64,000 nt of DNA from Nocardia acididurans (GTDB lineage Bacteria; Actinomycetota; Actinomycetes; Mycobacteriales; Mycobacteriaceae): positions 682,001-746,000 of the forward strand of contig NZ_JAERRJ010000001.1 of the NCBI RefSeq assembly GCF_016741815.1, written 5' to 3'. This document shows, piece by piece, positions 27,382 to 36,161 of this stretch (its first letter is position 1; every line of letters begins with the position of its first letter). The notes under the pieces were generated by a model. The model worked only from the letters and a program-made list of their open reading frames with translations. It did not search any database and was not told where the DNA came from. A program made the translations under genes and the position numbers.

Positions 27382-27493
27382 CCGGGCGGGTTCGCGGCCC
27401 TGTTACCCCGATTCTTCCCTCCTCCGCTCCTCCGCTTCGCTCCCCCGCTCCGTCAGTCCAGAATCGAGGCGGGCCGCGAACTTGACGGCCCGG
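27382..27493. repeat. Structured intergenic repeat, copy A
   Basis: About 110 bp between gtrA and glfT2 that closely matches the sequence upstream of wzm (copy B, near 45530-45623). Outer stem GTTCGCGGCCC (27390-27400) with GGGCCGCGAAC (27471-27481); inner stem CGATTCT (27409-27415) with AGAATCG (27460-27466); an extra CCGGGC/GCCCGG pairing at 27382-27387 and 27488-27493; a pyrimidine-rich loop with CTCCGCTTCGCTCC. Both stems differ from copy B by compensatory changes, which indicates that structure is conserved. Confidence 0.75.
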
Positions 27494-27609
27494 ACCGCAG
27501 CGGAGGCCATTGAGCGCTGATATTCTCGCCCGGGCCGAGCGTGATTGTGGGTGTGCGTCCACGTCGGATGTGCCGGTGTCTGTTGTGATCAAAGGATGTC
27601 GAGGGATTC

Positions 27610-29523
27610 ATGGATGCGTCGGCTGGACAAGCCGTGACCGAAATCAATGACCGGCAGGCCGCCGGGGCCCCCGCGACGTTGCGCGCCGACCATGTCGCGC
27701 CCGAGCGGCTGGTCCTGGCCCGTGGCGTCTTCACCGGGCCCGCGCCGCGGATCAGCCCCGAGCTGTACGCGGTCGTGAAGGGCAAATCCCATCGGGAACG
27801 CTTCACACTGCAGCTCGACAAGGGCGCGCACGCCCATACCAACACCTACTTCGGCCGCTTCGCCGCCAGCTACTGGCAGCGCTGGACGCATGTCACCGAG
27901 GTCGAGGTGGCCATGACCCTCGAGGTCACCGGCAAGGTGAAGGTCAAGCTGGCCGCCTCCGATATCGCCGGGCATCGGCGCGTGGCCGACACCGTGCAGG
28001 TGCGCGAGACCGGCCGCGTGGTCCTGCGCGCCAAGCTGGACATGTTCATCGACGGCGGCGCGCTGTGGCTCGAATTCGACGCTGTCGGTGGCGATGTCAC
28101 CATCAGCGATCTCGAATGGTCCGCGCCCGCGCCCGATCACGTGCGCCCGGTCGCCATCGCCATCTGCACTTTCAACCGGGCCGAGGACTGCGCGAACACG
28201 GTGGCGGCGCTGGCCTCCGACCCGACCGTGCTGAACGCGATCGACGCCGTGTACGTGGTGGATCAGGGCACCGATCTGGTGCAGGACCGGCCGCTGTTCG
28301 GCGAGACCGCGCCGAAGTTCGGGGACAAGCTGCGCTACATCCGGCAGCCGAATCTCGGTGGCGCGGGCGGCTTCACGCGCGGCCTGTACGAGGTGTCCGC
28401 GGCCAACGAGCACGCCGACGTCATCCTCATGGACGACGACATCCTGTGCGAGCCGGAAACCGTGCTGCGGTTGAACGCCTTCGCCAACATGACCGTCGAA
28501 CCGACCCTGGTCGGCGCGCAGATGCTGTTCCTGTTCAACCCCGACTACCTGAACGTCGGGGCGGAGGAGACGAACCTCGCGAAACTGCGCCACGGCCAGA
28601 AGGTTTCGAAGGCGCTGCGCAACACCAGCATGCTCAAGAAGAACCAGGAGCGGCGCGTCGACGCCGGTTACAACGCCTGGTGGACCTGCCTCATCCCGGC
28701 CGAGGTGGTCAAGAAGATCGGGCTGCCTGTGCCCATCTTCTTCCAGTGGGACGACGTGGAATACGGCCTGCGCGCCCGCGAGAACGGCTTCGTGACGGTC
28801 ACGCTGCCGAACGCCGCGGTGTGGCACGCCGACTTCTACTGGAAGGACTTCGACGACTGGGCGCGGTACTTCTCCTCGCGCAACTCGTTGATCGTGTCCT
28901 CCCTGCACACCGATCTGGATCCGAAAGCCGTTACCCGCCAGCTCTTCCGAGAGATCAGCGAGTACCTGGTCGGCATGCAGTACGGGCTCGCGCACACCAC
29001 GCTGCAGGGCATCGAGGACTTCCTGCGCGGCCCGGAAGCCCTGCGCGACGGCGGAATCGAGGCGCTGGCCAAGGCACGCGGTTCCCGCAACGACTACCCG
29101 GAGACCATCAAGCATCCGGCCGCCACCTCCCCGGTTCCCAACGCGCACATCCACTTGCGCCGGGCCGGCGGTGAACCCAGCCGCCCGCTGCTGATCCTCA
29201 TCAAGCGCGCCATCACCCAGTGGACCGGCCGCACCATCCCGGGCGTCGTCGGTATCACCCGCGAGGACGCGCACTGGTGGCACATCGCGCTCTTCGACCA
29301 CGTGGTGGTCACCGACGCCTCCCAGTCGGGCGTGCGAGTTCGCAAGCGGGACAAGGAAACCGCCCGCCGCCTGCTGCGCCGCGCCTACAAGGTGCTCAAG
29401 CAGCTCCGCAAGGACCTGCCCGCGCTGCAGCAGCGCTGGCGGGCCGCCGTCCCCGAACTCACCAGCCGCGAGAACTGGGAACGCCTCTACGGCATCGACA
29501 AGAACAACAGCGAGCAGAACTAG
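27610..29523 (+). CDS. glfT2: Galactofuranosyltransferase GlfT2
   Basis: Processive transferase that builds the alternating beta-(1-5)/(1-6) galactofuran chain from UDP-Galf on the inner membrane face. The 637-aa protein has an N-terminal beta-sandwich (residues about 30-175), the GT-A domain with AICTFNRAEDC, the DDD metal triad at 275-277 (LMDDDILCEP), the WDD acceptor-site motif at 380-382 and His406, and a C-terminal helical domain with a basic end. Length matches M. tuberculosis GlfT2. The usual neighbour glf (UDP-galactopyranose mutase) is not beside it. Confidence 0.97.
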   Translation: MDASAGQAVTEINDRQAAGAPATLRADHVAPERLVLARGVFTGPAPRISPELYAVVKGKSHRERFTLQLDKGAHAHTNTYFGRFAASYWQRWTHVTEVEVAMTLEVTGKVKVKLAASDIAGHRRVADTVQVRETGRVVLRAKLDMFIDGGALWLEFDAVGGDVTISDLEWSAPAPDHVRPVAIAICTFNRAEDCANTVAALASDPTVLNAIDAVYVVDQGTDLVQDRPLFGETAPKFGDKLRYIRQPNLGGAGGFTRGLYEVSAANEHADVILMDDDILCEPETVLRLNAFANMTVEPTLVGAQMLFLFNPDYLNVGAEETNLAKLRHGQKVSKALRNTSMLKKNQERRVDAGYNAWWTCLIPAEVVKKIGLPVPIFFQWDDVEYGLRARENGFVTVTLPNAAVWHADFYWKDFDDWARYFSSRNSLIVSSLHTDLDPKAVTRQLFREISEYLVGMQYGLAHTTLQGIEDFLRGPEALRDGGIEALAKARGSRNDYPETIKHPAATSPVPNAHIHLRRAGGEPSRPLLILIKRAITQWTGRTIPGVVGITREDAHWWHIALFDHVVVTDASQSGVRVRKRDKETARRLLRRAYKVLKQLRKDLPALQQRWRAAVPELTSRENWERLYGIDKNNSEQN

Positions 29524-29538
29524 CCGCAGGCAGAATCA

Positions 29539-29569
29539 CGCCGTCCCGGAATACGATTCCGGGGCGGCG
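29539..29569. terminator. Bidirectional terminator
   Basis: CGCCGTCCCGGAAT pairs with ATTCCGGGGCGGCG (one G-T wobble, 3-nt loop) and runs into CTTTTC. It separates glfT2 from the convergent TetR gene. Confidence 0.8.
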
Positions 29570-29573
29570 CTTT

Positions 29574-30170
29574 TCATGCGTCCAGCGGTGTCGCCAGCAG
29601 CGCCCGCGTCGCGGCGACCAGATCCGCGTCCAGCCACTCCGGCAGTTCGCCGGTGTGCGCGTGCCTGCGCAGCGTCGCGTACGGCAGATCCACCACCGCG
29701 CGCGCGACCGCCTCGGTTTCCCGTGCCCCGTCGGATCCGTAGACCGCCAGCGCCACCCGCTGCACCTGTGCGATGAGCGGTGCGTTCATCCCCGCGAGCC
29801 GTTCCCGGAACTCGGTGTCGGGCGCGCCGTCGAGCATGTCGGAGACCCGCAGATTCAGCATCAGCTTCGCGTCCTCCGGGTAGCGGCGGCCGAAGGTGAT
29901 CGAGGCCGCGCTCATACCCACGGCCGCTTCGATCGGATCCTCGATCTCGGCCGCTTCGAGCACCAGGGCCTGAAACCGTTCCAGCGCGCGGATCCACGCC
30001 GCGGTCAGCACGCCGTTGCGGTTGCCGAAGCGGTGGTACAGCGTGCCGACGGGTGCGCCGCTGGCCGCCGCGATGGCCGCGACGCTGGCCGCCCTGGGTC
30101 CTTCCTCGAGGACCAGTGCGCGCGTTGCGTCGAGGATCACGTCGGTGTCGTGCTTCCGGGGAGGTGCCAT
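29574..30170 (-). CDS. TetR-family transcription regulator
   Basis: A 198-aa repressor with an N-terminal HTH (TRALVLEEGPRAASVAAIAAASGAPVGTLYHRF, quoted here only as a region, residues about 16-48; GTLYHRFGNR is the recognition end) and a helical ligand-binding domain. Only 21 bp separate its start from the divergent pair of small genes, which are therefore its likely targets. The effector is unknown. Confidence 0.93.
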   Translation of the reverse strand: MAPPRKHDTDVILDATRALVLEEGPRAASVAAIAAASGAPVGTLYHRFGNRNGVLTAAWIRALERFQALVLEAAEIEDPIEAAVGMSAASITFGRRYPEDAKLMLNLRVSDMLDGAPDTEFRERLAGMNAPLIAQVQRVALAVYGSDGARETEAVARAVVDLPYATLRRHAHTGELPEWLDADLVAATRALLATPLDA

Positions 30171-30191
30171 GAACTAGTACAGTCCTTCTAT

Positions 30192-30635
30192 ATGGAGCGT
30201 TTGCCCTATATCGATCAGCATTCCAGAATAGTCGCCGCCGACCGTGCGCAGACATGGGCCGCCCTGCTGCGAGCGGTCTGCAAGCGCCCGGATGATCATG
30301 CCAGCTCGTCTATCCAACAGGATTGGTCTCGGGCCTCTGAATGGCTTGTCATGCCGCAGGGATTCGTCCTGGAGGAAGCCGACCCGCCGAAGAGACTCGC
30401 CGCCAAGGGTGAGCACTGGTTCTCCCGCTACGGCATCGTCTTCACCCTCGACGAGGCCGACAGCACGCACACCCGCCTGACCATCGACAGCTACGGCGCG
30501 TTCCCCGGCATCCACGGCCGCGTCTACCGGGCTCTGGTCGTCGGTTCCGGCGGCCATCGCGTCATCGTCCGGGAAATGTTGCGCCGCATGGCCTCTCAGG
30601 CCGAGAAGGCCGCCGCGATGGAGCGGCGATCATGA
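30192..30635 (+). CDS. SRPBCC/DUF2867-like small protein
   Basis: A 147-aa protein starting at ATG 30192, possibly leaderless because the TetR start lies 21 bp away. Segments such as IDQHSRIVAADRAQTWAALL, WLVMPQGFVLEEADPPKRLA and YGIVFTLDEADSTHTRLTID give the alternation of a Bet v 1/START-type hydrophobic-ligand barrel. It overlaps the next gene (ATGA), which has the same type of fold. Ligand unknown; likely controlled by the divergent TetR. Confidence 0.75.
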   Translation: MERLPYIDQHSRIVAADRAQTWAALLRAVCKRPDDHASSSIQQDWSRASEWLVMPQGFVLEEADPPKRLAAKGEHWFSRYGIVFTLDEADSTHTRLTIDSYGAFPGIHGRVYRALVVGSGGHRVIVREMLRRMASQAEKAAAMERRS

Positions 30636-31135
30636 TCCCCGGCCAGGTCTGGGGCGCGCGCCCCGAGGAACTGCTCGCCGAACTGCCGTGTGACAGTGAG
30701 CTTTCCGGCCGCCTCACGGTCTGCGACCGCGTGGTCTCGGTGGATGCCCCGCCGGCGACCGTCTTCGCCTGGCTGTGCCAGCTGCGCGTGGCCTCCTACA
30801 GCTACGAGCTCCTCGACACCCCACTGCGCCGCCGCCCCCGCACCCGCGACCCCGAACTCGCGAATCTCGCGGTGGGACAGCGCTTCATGCGCCTGTTCGA
30901 TCTGGTGAACTTCACCCCCGGCGTCCAGCTCACCCTGCTCACCGATCAGATCGCGGTCACCTACGCGACCCGCCCCGATCCGATCGGGCCGGGCACCCGC
31001 CTGCACTGCCGCGTCTGCTTCGCGGGTTCCCGCCTCGTCGCCGTCCCGCTGGCTGTCGGCGACTTCGTCATGATGCGCAAACAGCTGCTCAACTTGAAGG
31101 AATTGGCTGAGCGCTCTCGTGATCGATGCGGGTGA
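30632..31135 (+). CDS. SRPBCC-like protein
   Basis: A 167-aa protein whose ATG overlaps the preceding stop (ATGA). The start of the fold is clear (RVVSVDAPPATVFAWLCQLRVASYSYEL), followed by NFTPGVQLTLLTDQIAVTY and a C-terminal helix, as in polyketide-cyclase/START-like proteins. With the preceding gene it forms a coupled pair of similar barrels. Its last 47 bp overlap, on the opposite strand, the end of the secreted-protein gene. Confidence 0.8.
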   Translation: MIPGQVWGARPEELLAELPCDSELSGRLTVCDRVVSVDAPPATVFAWLCQLRVASYSYELLDTPLRRRPRTRDPELANLAVGQRFMRLFDLVNFTPGVQLTLLTDQIAVTYATRPDPIGPGTRLHCRVCFAGSRLVAVPLAVGDFVMMRKQLLNLKELAERSRDRCG

Positions 31136-31511
31136 CGTAGCGGAAGTGGGTTTCGCCGGGTTTCAAGGTGGGCGGTTCGTATTCGAAGGTGCCGTCGCGG
31201 CCCAGTCGCGGCGGCTTCTGCTCCCAGGTGGGCGGCTCGTAATGGGCCGGGCAGCCCACCGTCACCTCGGCCGTGCCGCGGGCGGGCACATCGGTTGTCG
31301 CCTCTATCGTGACGGGCAGCCCCGCGAGTCCGGAGCACAGCACCTTGGAGGTCACCCGGTAGCGGTCGTCGGTGTCGTTCACGCAGGTCTTCTCGACGCA
31401 CGAGACGCCCGGCGCGAGTTCCTGCGCGGCGGCCTGCGGTGCGGTGATCGCGGCCGTGACCGCGAACAGGGCGGCGAGGCCGAATCCGGCGGTGAAACGC
31501 TTCTGCACCAT
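31089..31511 (-). CDS. Small secreted protein with four cysteines
   Basis: A 140-aa protein with a typical signal peptide (FGLAALFAVTAAITA, cleavage after APQAAA) and a mature domain with Cys38, Cys43, Cys59 and Cys87, enough for two disulfides. The remainder is beta-rich and proline-containing (HYEPPTWEQKPPRLG). No family is recognised. Its 3' end overlaps the convergent SRPBCC gene by 47 bp, so both cannot be freely mutated there. Confidence 0.75.
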   Translation of the reverse strand: MVQKRFTAGFGLAALFAVTAAITAPQAAAQELAPGVSCVEKTCVNDTDDRYRVTSKVLCSGLAGLPVTIEATTDVPARGTAEVTVGCPAHYEPPTWEQKPPRLGRDGTFEYEPPTLKPGETHFRYVTRIDHESAQPIPSS

Positions 31512-31606
31512 GCGAATGAACTCTCCTCGATCAGCTTCTGAACGGACATATCGGTAATCGAGGAGAGTCCGCTACGCGACTGCGTTCGCGCAGAATGCAT
31601 TTCGGG

Positions 31607-32455
31607 TCACAGGAAGAGGTCGGTGGTGAGCGGACCGTCGCCCGGGGTCACCCGATACTTGTCCAGATCCGTGATGCCCTGAGCCGCGAGCACCTCGTCG
31701 TCGATGAAGAAATTGCCGGTGTTGTCCTTGGCGGGTGAGGTCAGCACCAGGTAGGCGGCATCGGCGTAGATGTCCGGGGTGCGCGAGGTGGAGATCATCT
31801 CCTTGCCGCCGAGCAGGTTCTCCACCGCCGCGGTGGCGATGGTGGTGCGCGGCCACAGCGAGTTCACGCCGATCCCGTACTTGCGTAGCTCCTCGGCCAA
31901 ACCCAGTGTGGTGAGCGACATTCCGTACTTGGCGATGGTGTAGCCCAGGGACGCGCCCGCCCATTTCGGATCCAGGTTCAGCGGCGGCGACAGCGTGAGG
32001 ATGTGCGGATTGCGCCCGGCCTCCGCCGATTCCTTGAGCGACGGGATGCTGAGCTTGGACAGCAGGAAACTGCCGCGGCAGTTGATGTCCTGCATGAGGT
32101 CGTACTTCTTCATCGGCAGCAGTTCGGTGGGGGACAGGTCGATCGCCGAGGCGTTGTTGACCACCATGTCGATACCACCGAACCGTTCGATGGTCTGCCG
32201 CACCGCGCCGGCCACGGCCTCGTCGTCGCGGATATCGCCGACGATCTTGAGTACCGAGCCTCCGGCCTGCTCCAGTTCCGCGGCCGCCGTGTGAATGGTG
32301 CCCGGCAACTTCGGATGCGGCACATCGGTTTTCGCGATCAGCGTGATGTTCGCGCCGTCGGCGGCCGCCCGCCGGGCGATCTCCAATCCGATTCCGCGAC
32401 TGCCACCCGACATGATCATGGTCCGCCCGGCGAGAGGCTTCAGTGCTTCCGTCAT
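31607..32455 (-). CDS. Short-chain dehydrogenase, HSDL2-like
   Basis: A 282-aa SDR with MIMSGGSRGIGLEIARRAA as NAD(P) site, NNASAIDL, and the active site YTIAKYGMSL (Tyr and Lys). The IAKTDVPHPKLPGTIHTAAAE segment and the C-terminal NFFIDDEVLAAQGITDLDKY match the hydroxysteroid-dehydrogenase-like protein 2 group, without the SCP2 domain of eukaryotic members. ATG 32455 has AGGAG eight bases upstream. Substrate unknown, likely a lipid-type alcohol or ketone. Confidence 0.92.
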   Translation of the reverse strand: MTEALKPLAGRTMIMSGGSRGIGLEIARRAAADGANITLIAKTDVPHPKLPGTIHTAAAELEQAGGSVLKIVGDIRDDEAVAGAVRQTIERFGGIDMVVNNASAIDLSPTELLPMKKYDLMQDINCRGSFLLSKLSIPSLKESAEAGRNPHILTLSPPLNLDPKWAGASLGYTIAKYGMSLTTLGLAEELRKYGIGVNSLWPRTTIATAAVENLLGGKEMISTSRTPDIYADAAYLVLTSPAKDNTGNFFIDDEVLAAQGITDLDKYRVTPGDGPLTTDLFL

Positions 32456-32723
32456 CGGTTCAGCTCCTGTTCTCCGTGCTTCCACCCCGGTTCCGATCAT
32501 CCGCGCGTGTGCCGATGCGCGGGGTGAAAACCCTCCTAACCGGACATTAGGCGTGTCGTGCCAGATATGCAACTAGTTTCATAAGGGGTAGTGCTGGCGC
32601 TACCGTCCGGCGTCGGCTGCCACCACCCACGATTCGGGTGCGTGCGGCATGGGCGCGCGGCCTTCGGATTCCTAGGCTCGTAGGAGCCGGAGAAACCCGG
32701 CCTGAACAGGAGGAACGGCTAAC

Positions 32724-33905
32724 ATGACCAGCTTCCGGCGGTACGGCGTCCGCACAGCGTTGAGCGGGCTCGGCATCGTCGCCATCCTGGCCGCCACGGC
32801 ATGCGGAACCGGCGACACCGGGTCCGAGCCGACCACCGCGCCCGCGTCACCCGCACTCATGAAGGCGTTGAACGACCTGGTGCAGAACGGCTTTCCGGGT
32901 GCCCAGGTCACCGTCGACGGACCGGGCGGGCACCGCACCGTGAGCGCCGGCGCGGGCGATCTGGCCACCGGCGCGCCCATCACCGACAACTCGCACGTCC
33001 GCATCGGCAGCAATACCAAGACCTACGTGTCCACGGTGCTGCTGCAGCTCGTCGCCGAGGGCAAGGTCGAGCTGGACGCCCCCGTCGAGCGCTATCTGCC
33101 GAATGTGGTGCGCGGCAACGGCAACGACGGCAATCGCATCACGGTGCGCCAGCTGCTCCAGCACACCACCGGGCTGCCCGAATATCTGGCCGGCGGCAGC
33201 CCGGAGCTGCGCGCCGCCACCGGCACTCCGCAGTTGGAGGTGCTGAGCGACGAAATACGCCGCCGGACCTACACCCCCGAGGAACTCGTCGCCATCGCCA
33301 TGCGGATGCCGCCGCAGTACGAGCCCGGCGCTCGCGCGGTGTACACCAACACCAACTACATCCTGCTCGGCATGCTGATCGAGAAGGTCACCGGACGTCC
33401 GCTGACCGAGGAGATCACCACCCGCATCCTCGAGCCGCTCCACCTGCGCGACACCTACTTCCCGGCGGCCGATGACACCGGGATCCGCGGCCCGCACCCG
33501 GCCGGATATCAGCAGATCGACGGTAAGCGAACCGATTTCACCGAATCCAATGTGAGCTGGGCGGGCGCGGCTGGAGCCATGATCGCCACCCCGTCGGACC
33601 TGAACCGCTTCTTCACCGCCCTGCTCACCGGAAAGCTGCTGCCCCCGGCCCTGCTGGAGCAGATGAAGCAGACGGTCCCCTTCGACCGCATGCCCGAATC
33701 CGGCTACGGCCTCGGCCTCATCCGCCACAACGTCAGCTGCGGCAAGGAGGTGTGGGGTCACGGCGGCAGCATCCCCGGCTTCGGCACCCGAACCGGCGTG
33801 CTGACCGACGGCACCGCCGTCGTCCTCACCGTGAACCAGCTCCCCGTCGACCAGGCCACCGACGCACTCGAGGCCAAGGCGTTCGACGCCGCCATCTGCG
33901 GCTGA
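32724..33905 (+). CDS. Serine hydrolase lipoprotein, beta-lactamase/D-Ala-D-Ala carboxypeptidase family
   Basis: A 393-aa exported lipoprotein: signal peptide with lipobox LAATAC (Cys27), then a class C beta-lactamase-type fold. Ser96-x-x-Lys99 (SNTK), the YTNTNY motif with the catalytic Tyr and Asn, and GHGGSIPG as the third motif are all visible. Such proteins may be D,D-peptidases, esterases or lactamases; lactam hydrolysis cannot be assumed. ATG 32724 has AGGAGG upstream. The next gene downstream is another secreted hydrolase. Confidence 0.92.
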   Translation: MTSFRRYGVRTALSGLGIVAILAATACGTGDTGSEPTTAPASPALMKALNDLVQNGFPGAQVTVDGPGGHRTVSAGAGDLATGAPITDNSHVRIGSNTKTYVSTVLLQLVAEGKVELDAPVERYLPNVVRGNGNDGNRITVRQLLQHTTGLPEYLAGGSPELRAATGTPQLEVLSDEIRRRTYTPEELVAIAMRMPPQYEPGARAVYTNTNYILLGMLIEKVTGRPLTEEITTRILEPLHLRDTYFPAADDTGIRGPHPAGYQQIDGKRTDFTESNVSWAGAAGAMIATPSDLNRFFTALLTGKLLPPALLEQMKQTVPFDRMPESGYGLGLIRHNVSCGKEVWGHGGSIPGFGTRTGVLTDGTAVVLTVNQLPVDQATDALEAKAFDAAICG

Positions 33906-33979
33906 CCGCCGTAGCCATTCCCGCCCGAACCCACCCGGCGGGGTGCGAGAACCGTGCCCCGCGAATGAGAGGACTACCC

Positions 33980-35497
33980 GTGCGCGCCGGAAAAGCGCTG
34001 GCGGCGACCGTGATCGCCGCAGGATCCATTGCCGGACTACTGGCCCTGACGCCGCTCCCGATCGCCGACGCCGACCGTTCGGCGGCTCCGGATCTGAGCC
34101 GCTTCACCTCCCAGCAGCTGACCTGGAAGGCCTGTGACGTCGAGGAGATCGACAAGGCGGGTGCGCAGTGCGCCGATGTCACCGTCCCGCTGGACTACTC
34201 CGACCCGGGCGGCCGCACCATGACCGTGGCCATCTCCCGCTACCCCTCCCCGGATCCGGGCAAGCGGCACGGCATCATGCTCTCCAATCCGGGCGGTCCC
34301 GGCGGCGCGGGCCTGGACTTCCCGCTCACCTTCGGCGCGGCCATGACTCCGGATGTCCGCGCGCAGTACGACCTCATCGGCATGGACCCGCGCGGCATCG
34401 GCCGCTCCGCCCCGATCAACTGCGAGTGGCCGGAGGGCTTCGGCCTCCAGTCCGCCGGCGTGGATGCCGCGAGCTACGCCGAATCCGTCACCCGCCAAGC
34501 CGATCTGGCACTGCGCTGCGCGAACACCGAGGGAGACCGGTTGCGGCACATCAGCACCCGGAACACCGCCCGCGACATGGACCTCATCCGGGCGGTGCTG
34601 GGCGAGCAGCGGATCAGCTTCTTCGGCACCTCCTACGGCACCTACCTGGGCTCGGTCTACACCCAGATGTTCCCCGAGCGCAGTGACCGCATCGTGCTGG
34701 ACAGCGCCGTCGACCCGGCCCGCTACGGTGCGGTGCAGATGGTGCAGGACATGGGTCCGGCGAACGAGGCCGTCTTCGGCAGCTGGGCCGACTGGACCGC
34801 CGCGCGCGATTCCGAATACCACTTCGGCACCACCCGCGATCAGGTGCGGGACAGCATCCTCGGCCTGGTCCGCCGCGCGGCCGAGCAGCCCATCGTCATC
34901 GAGGGCCTCGCGGTGGACGACCACTGGGTGCCGATGATCATGTTCACCGGCATCGACGACCCGCGCAACTACGGCCCCGTCGCCGCGAACATGCGCACGC
35001 TCGCCGACGCGGCGGAAGGCAAAGCGGTGCAACCGGATCCGCAGCTGGTCAAGGATCTGAAGTTCATCCTGCGCTCGGAACCCGCCGACAATTCCGGGCA
35101 GTTCGCCGTCATGTGCGGTGACCGCGCGGTGGAGCGCGACCCCACCTGGTACTGGCGCAATATCGAGGCCGCTCGCGCCGCGCAGCCGGTGTTCGGCGCG
35201 TTCGCCAACAACATCACGCCGTGCGCCTTCTGGGCTCCGCCGCTGGAAGATGCCACGGTGGTGGACAATTCGGTGCCGACGCTGATCGTGCAGTCCACCG
35301 GCGACACCCGCACCACCTACGCGAACGCGGAGGGAATGCACCGGGCGCTCAGCGCTTCTCGACTGGTGACGCTCGAAAACGTGGCCATCCACTACATTTT
35401 CGGCCGCTACCCGAACACCTGCACCTACGCCGCCGTCAACGACTACCTGCGCACCGGCGTCCTGCCCGCGGCCGATATGACCTGCCAGGCCGACTGA
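33980..35497 (+). CDS. Secreted alpha/beta hydrolase, tripeptidyl aminopeptidase (TAP) type
   Basis: A 505-aa protein from GTG 33980 (AGAGGA six bases upstream), with a signal peptide (ALAATVIAAGSIAGLLAL) and possibly TPLPIADA cleavage. The fold is the TAP/SlpD family: LSNPGGPGGAGLDF oxyanion region, DPRGIGRS, nucleophile Ser218 in GTSYGTYLG, and the C-terminal TAP-like domain (PTLIVQSTGDTRTTYANA, with the catalytic acid). It should cleave peptides or esters outside the cell. Intergenic distance to the lipoprotein gene is 74 bp. Confidence 0.9.
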   Translation: MRAGKALAATVIAAGSIAGLLALTPLPIADADRSAAPDLSRFTSQQLTWKACDVEEIDKAGAQCADVTVPLDYSDPGGRTMTVAISRYPSPDPGKRHGIMLSNPGGPGGAGLDFPLTFGAAMTPDVRAQYDLIGMDPRGIGRSAPINCEWPEGFGLQSAGVDAASYAESVTRQADLALRCANTEGDRLRHISTRNTARDMDLIRAVLGEQRISFFGTSYGTYLGSVYTQMFPERSDRIVLDSAVDPARYGAVQMVQDMGPANEAVFGSWADWTAARDSEYHFGTTRDQVRDSILGLVRRAAEQPIVIEGLAVDDHWVPMIMFTGIDDPRNYGPVAANMRTLADAAEGKAVQPDPQLVKDLKFILRSEPADNSGQFAVMCGDRAVERDPTWYWRNIEAARAAQPVFGAFANNITPCAFWAPPLEDATVVDNSVPTLIVQSTGDTRTTYANAEGMHRALSASRLVTLENVAIHYIFGRYPNTCTYAAVNDYLRTGVLPAADMTCQAD

Positions 35498-35516
35498 TCA
35501 GGCAGCGGCCGGCCGA

Positions 35517-36161
35517 TCAGGCATTGAGATAGGCGAGCACCGCCAGTACCCGGCGGTGCCCCGCCTCGTCCGCGTGCAGCCCCAGCTTGGCGAAAATGCT
35601 CCGAATATGTTTCAGCACAGCACCTTCGGACACCACGAGGCGCTCGGCGATGGTCGCATTGCCGAGCCCCTCGGCCATGAGCGCCAGCACCTCCCGCTCG
35701 CGTGCGGTCAATGCCGCGAGCGGGTCGTCGGCTTTGCGCCGCACCAGCAGCTGTGAGATCACCTCGGGATCCATGGCGGTTCCGCCGTCTGCGACCCGTT
35801 TCAGCGAATCCAGGAATCGATCCACCTTCCCGACCCGCTCCTTGAGCAGATATCCGACGCCGCCCGCACCGTCCCCGAGCAGTTCGGTGGCATAGTTCTC
35901 CTCCACCCAGGAGGACAGCACCAGCACCGGCAAACCCGGATGGATCTGCCGCGCCCGCACGGCTGCTCGCAGCCCGTCATCGGTATTGGTCGGCGGCATC
36001 CGCACATCCGTCACCACGGCATCGGGCCGATCGGCGGTGACCACCCGCAGGAAGTCGTCCGCATTGTCGACCGCCGCGATCACCTCGATCCCCGAGGTCT
36101 CCAGCAGCAGCACCAGCCCTTCGCGCAGCAGGGCGTCGTCCTCGGCAATCACAACCCGCAC
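35517..36161 (-). CDS. Response regulator, NarL/LuxR family
   Basis: A 214-aa regulator: receiver domain with phospho-acceptor Asp52 (AVVTDVRMPP), acidic pair EDD at 7-9 and Lys106 region (LLKERVGKV), then a LuxR HTH (LTAREREVLALMAEGLGNATIAERL onward, residues about 150-205). It overlaps the end of the histidine kinase gene by 13 bp and is its obvious partner. Confidence 0.94.
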   Translation of the reverse strand: MRVVIAEDDALLREGLVLLLETSGIEVIAAVDNADDFLRVVTADRPDAVVTDVRMPPTNTDDGLRAAVRARQIHPGLPVLVLSSWVEENYATELLGDGAGGVGYLLKERVGKVDRFLDSLKRVADGGTAMDPEVISQLLVRRKADDPLAALTAREREVLALMAEGLGNATIAERLVVSEGAVLKHIRSIFAKLGLHADEAGHRRVLAVLAYLNA

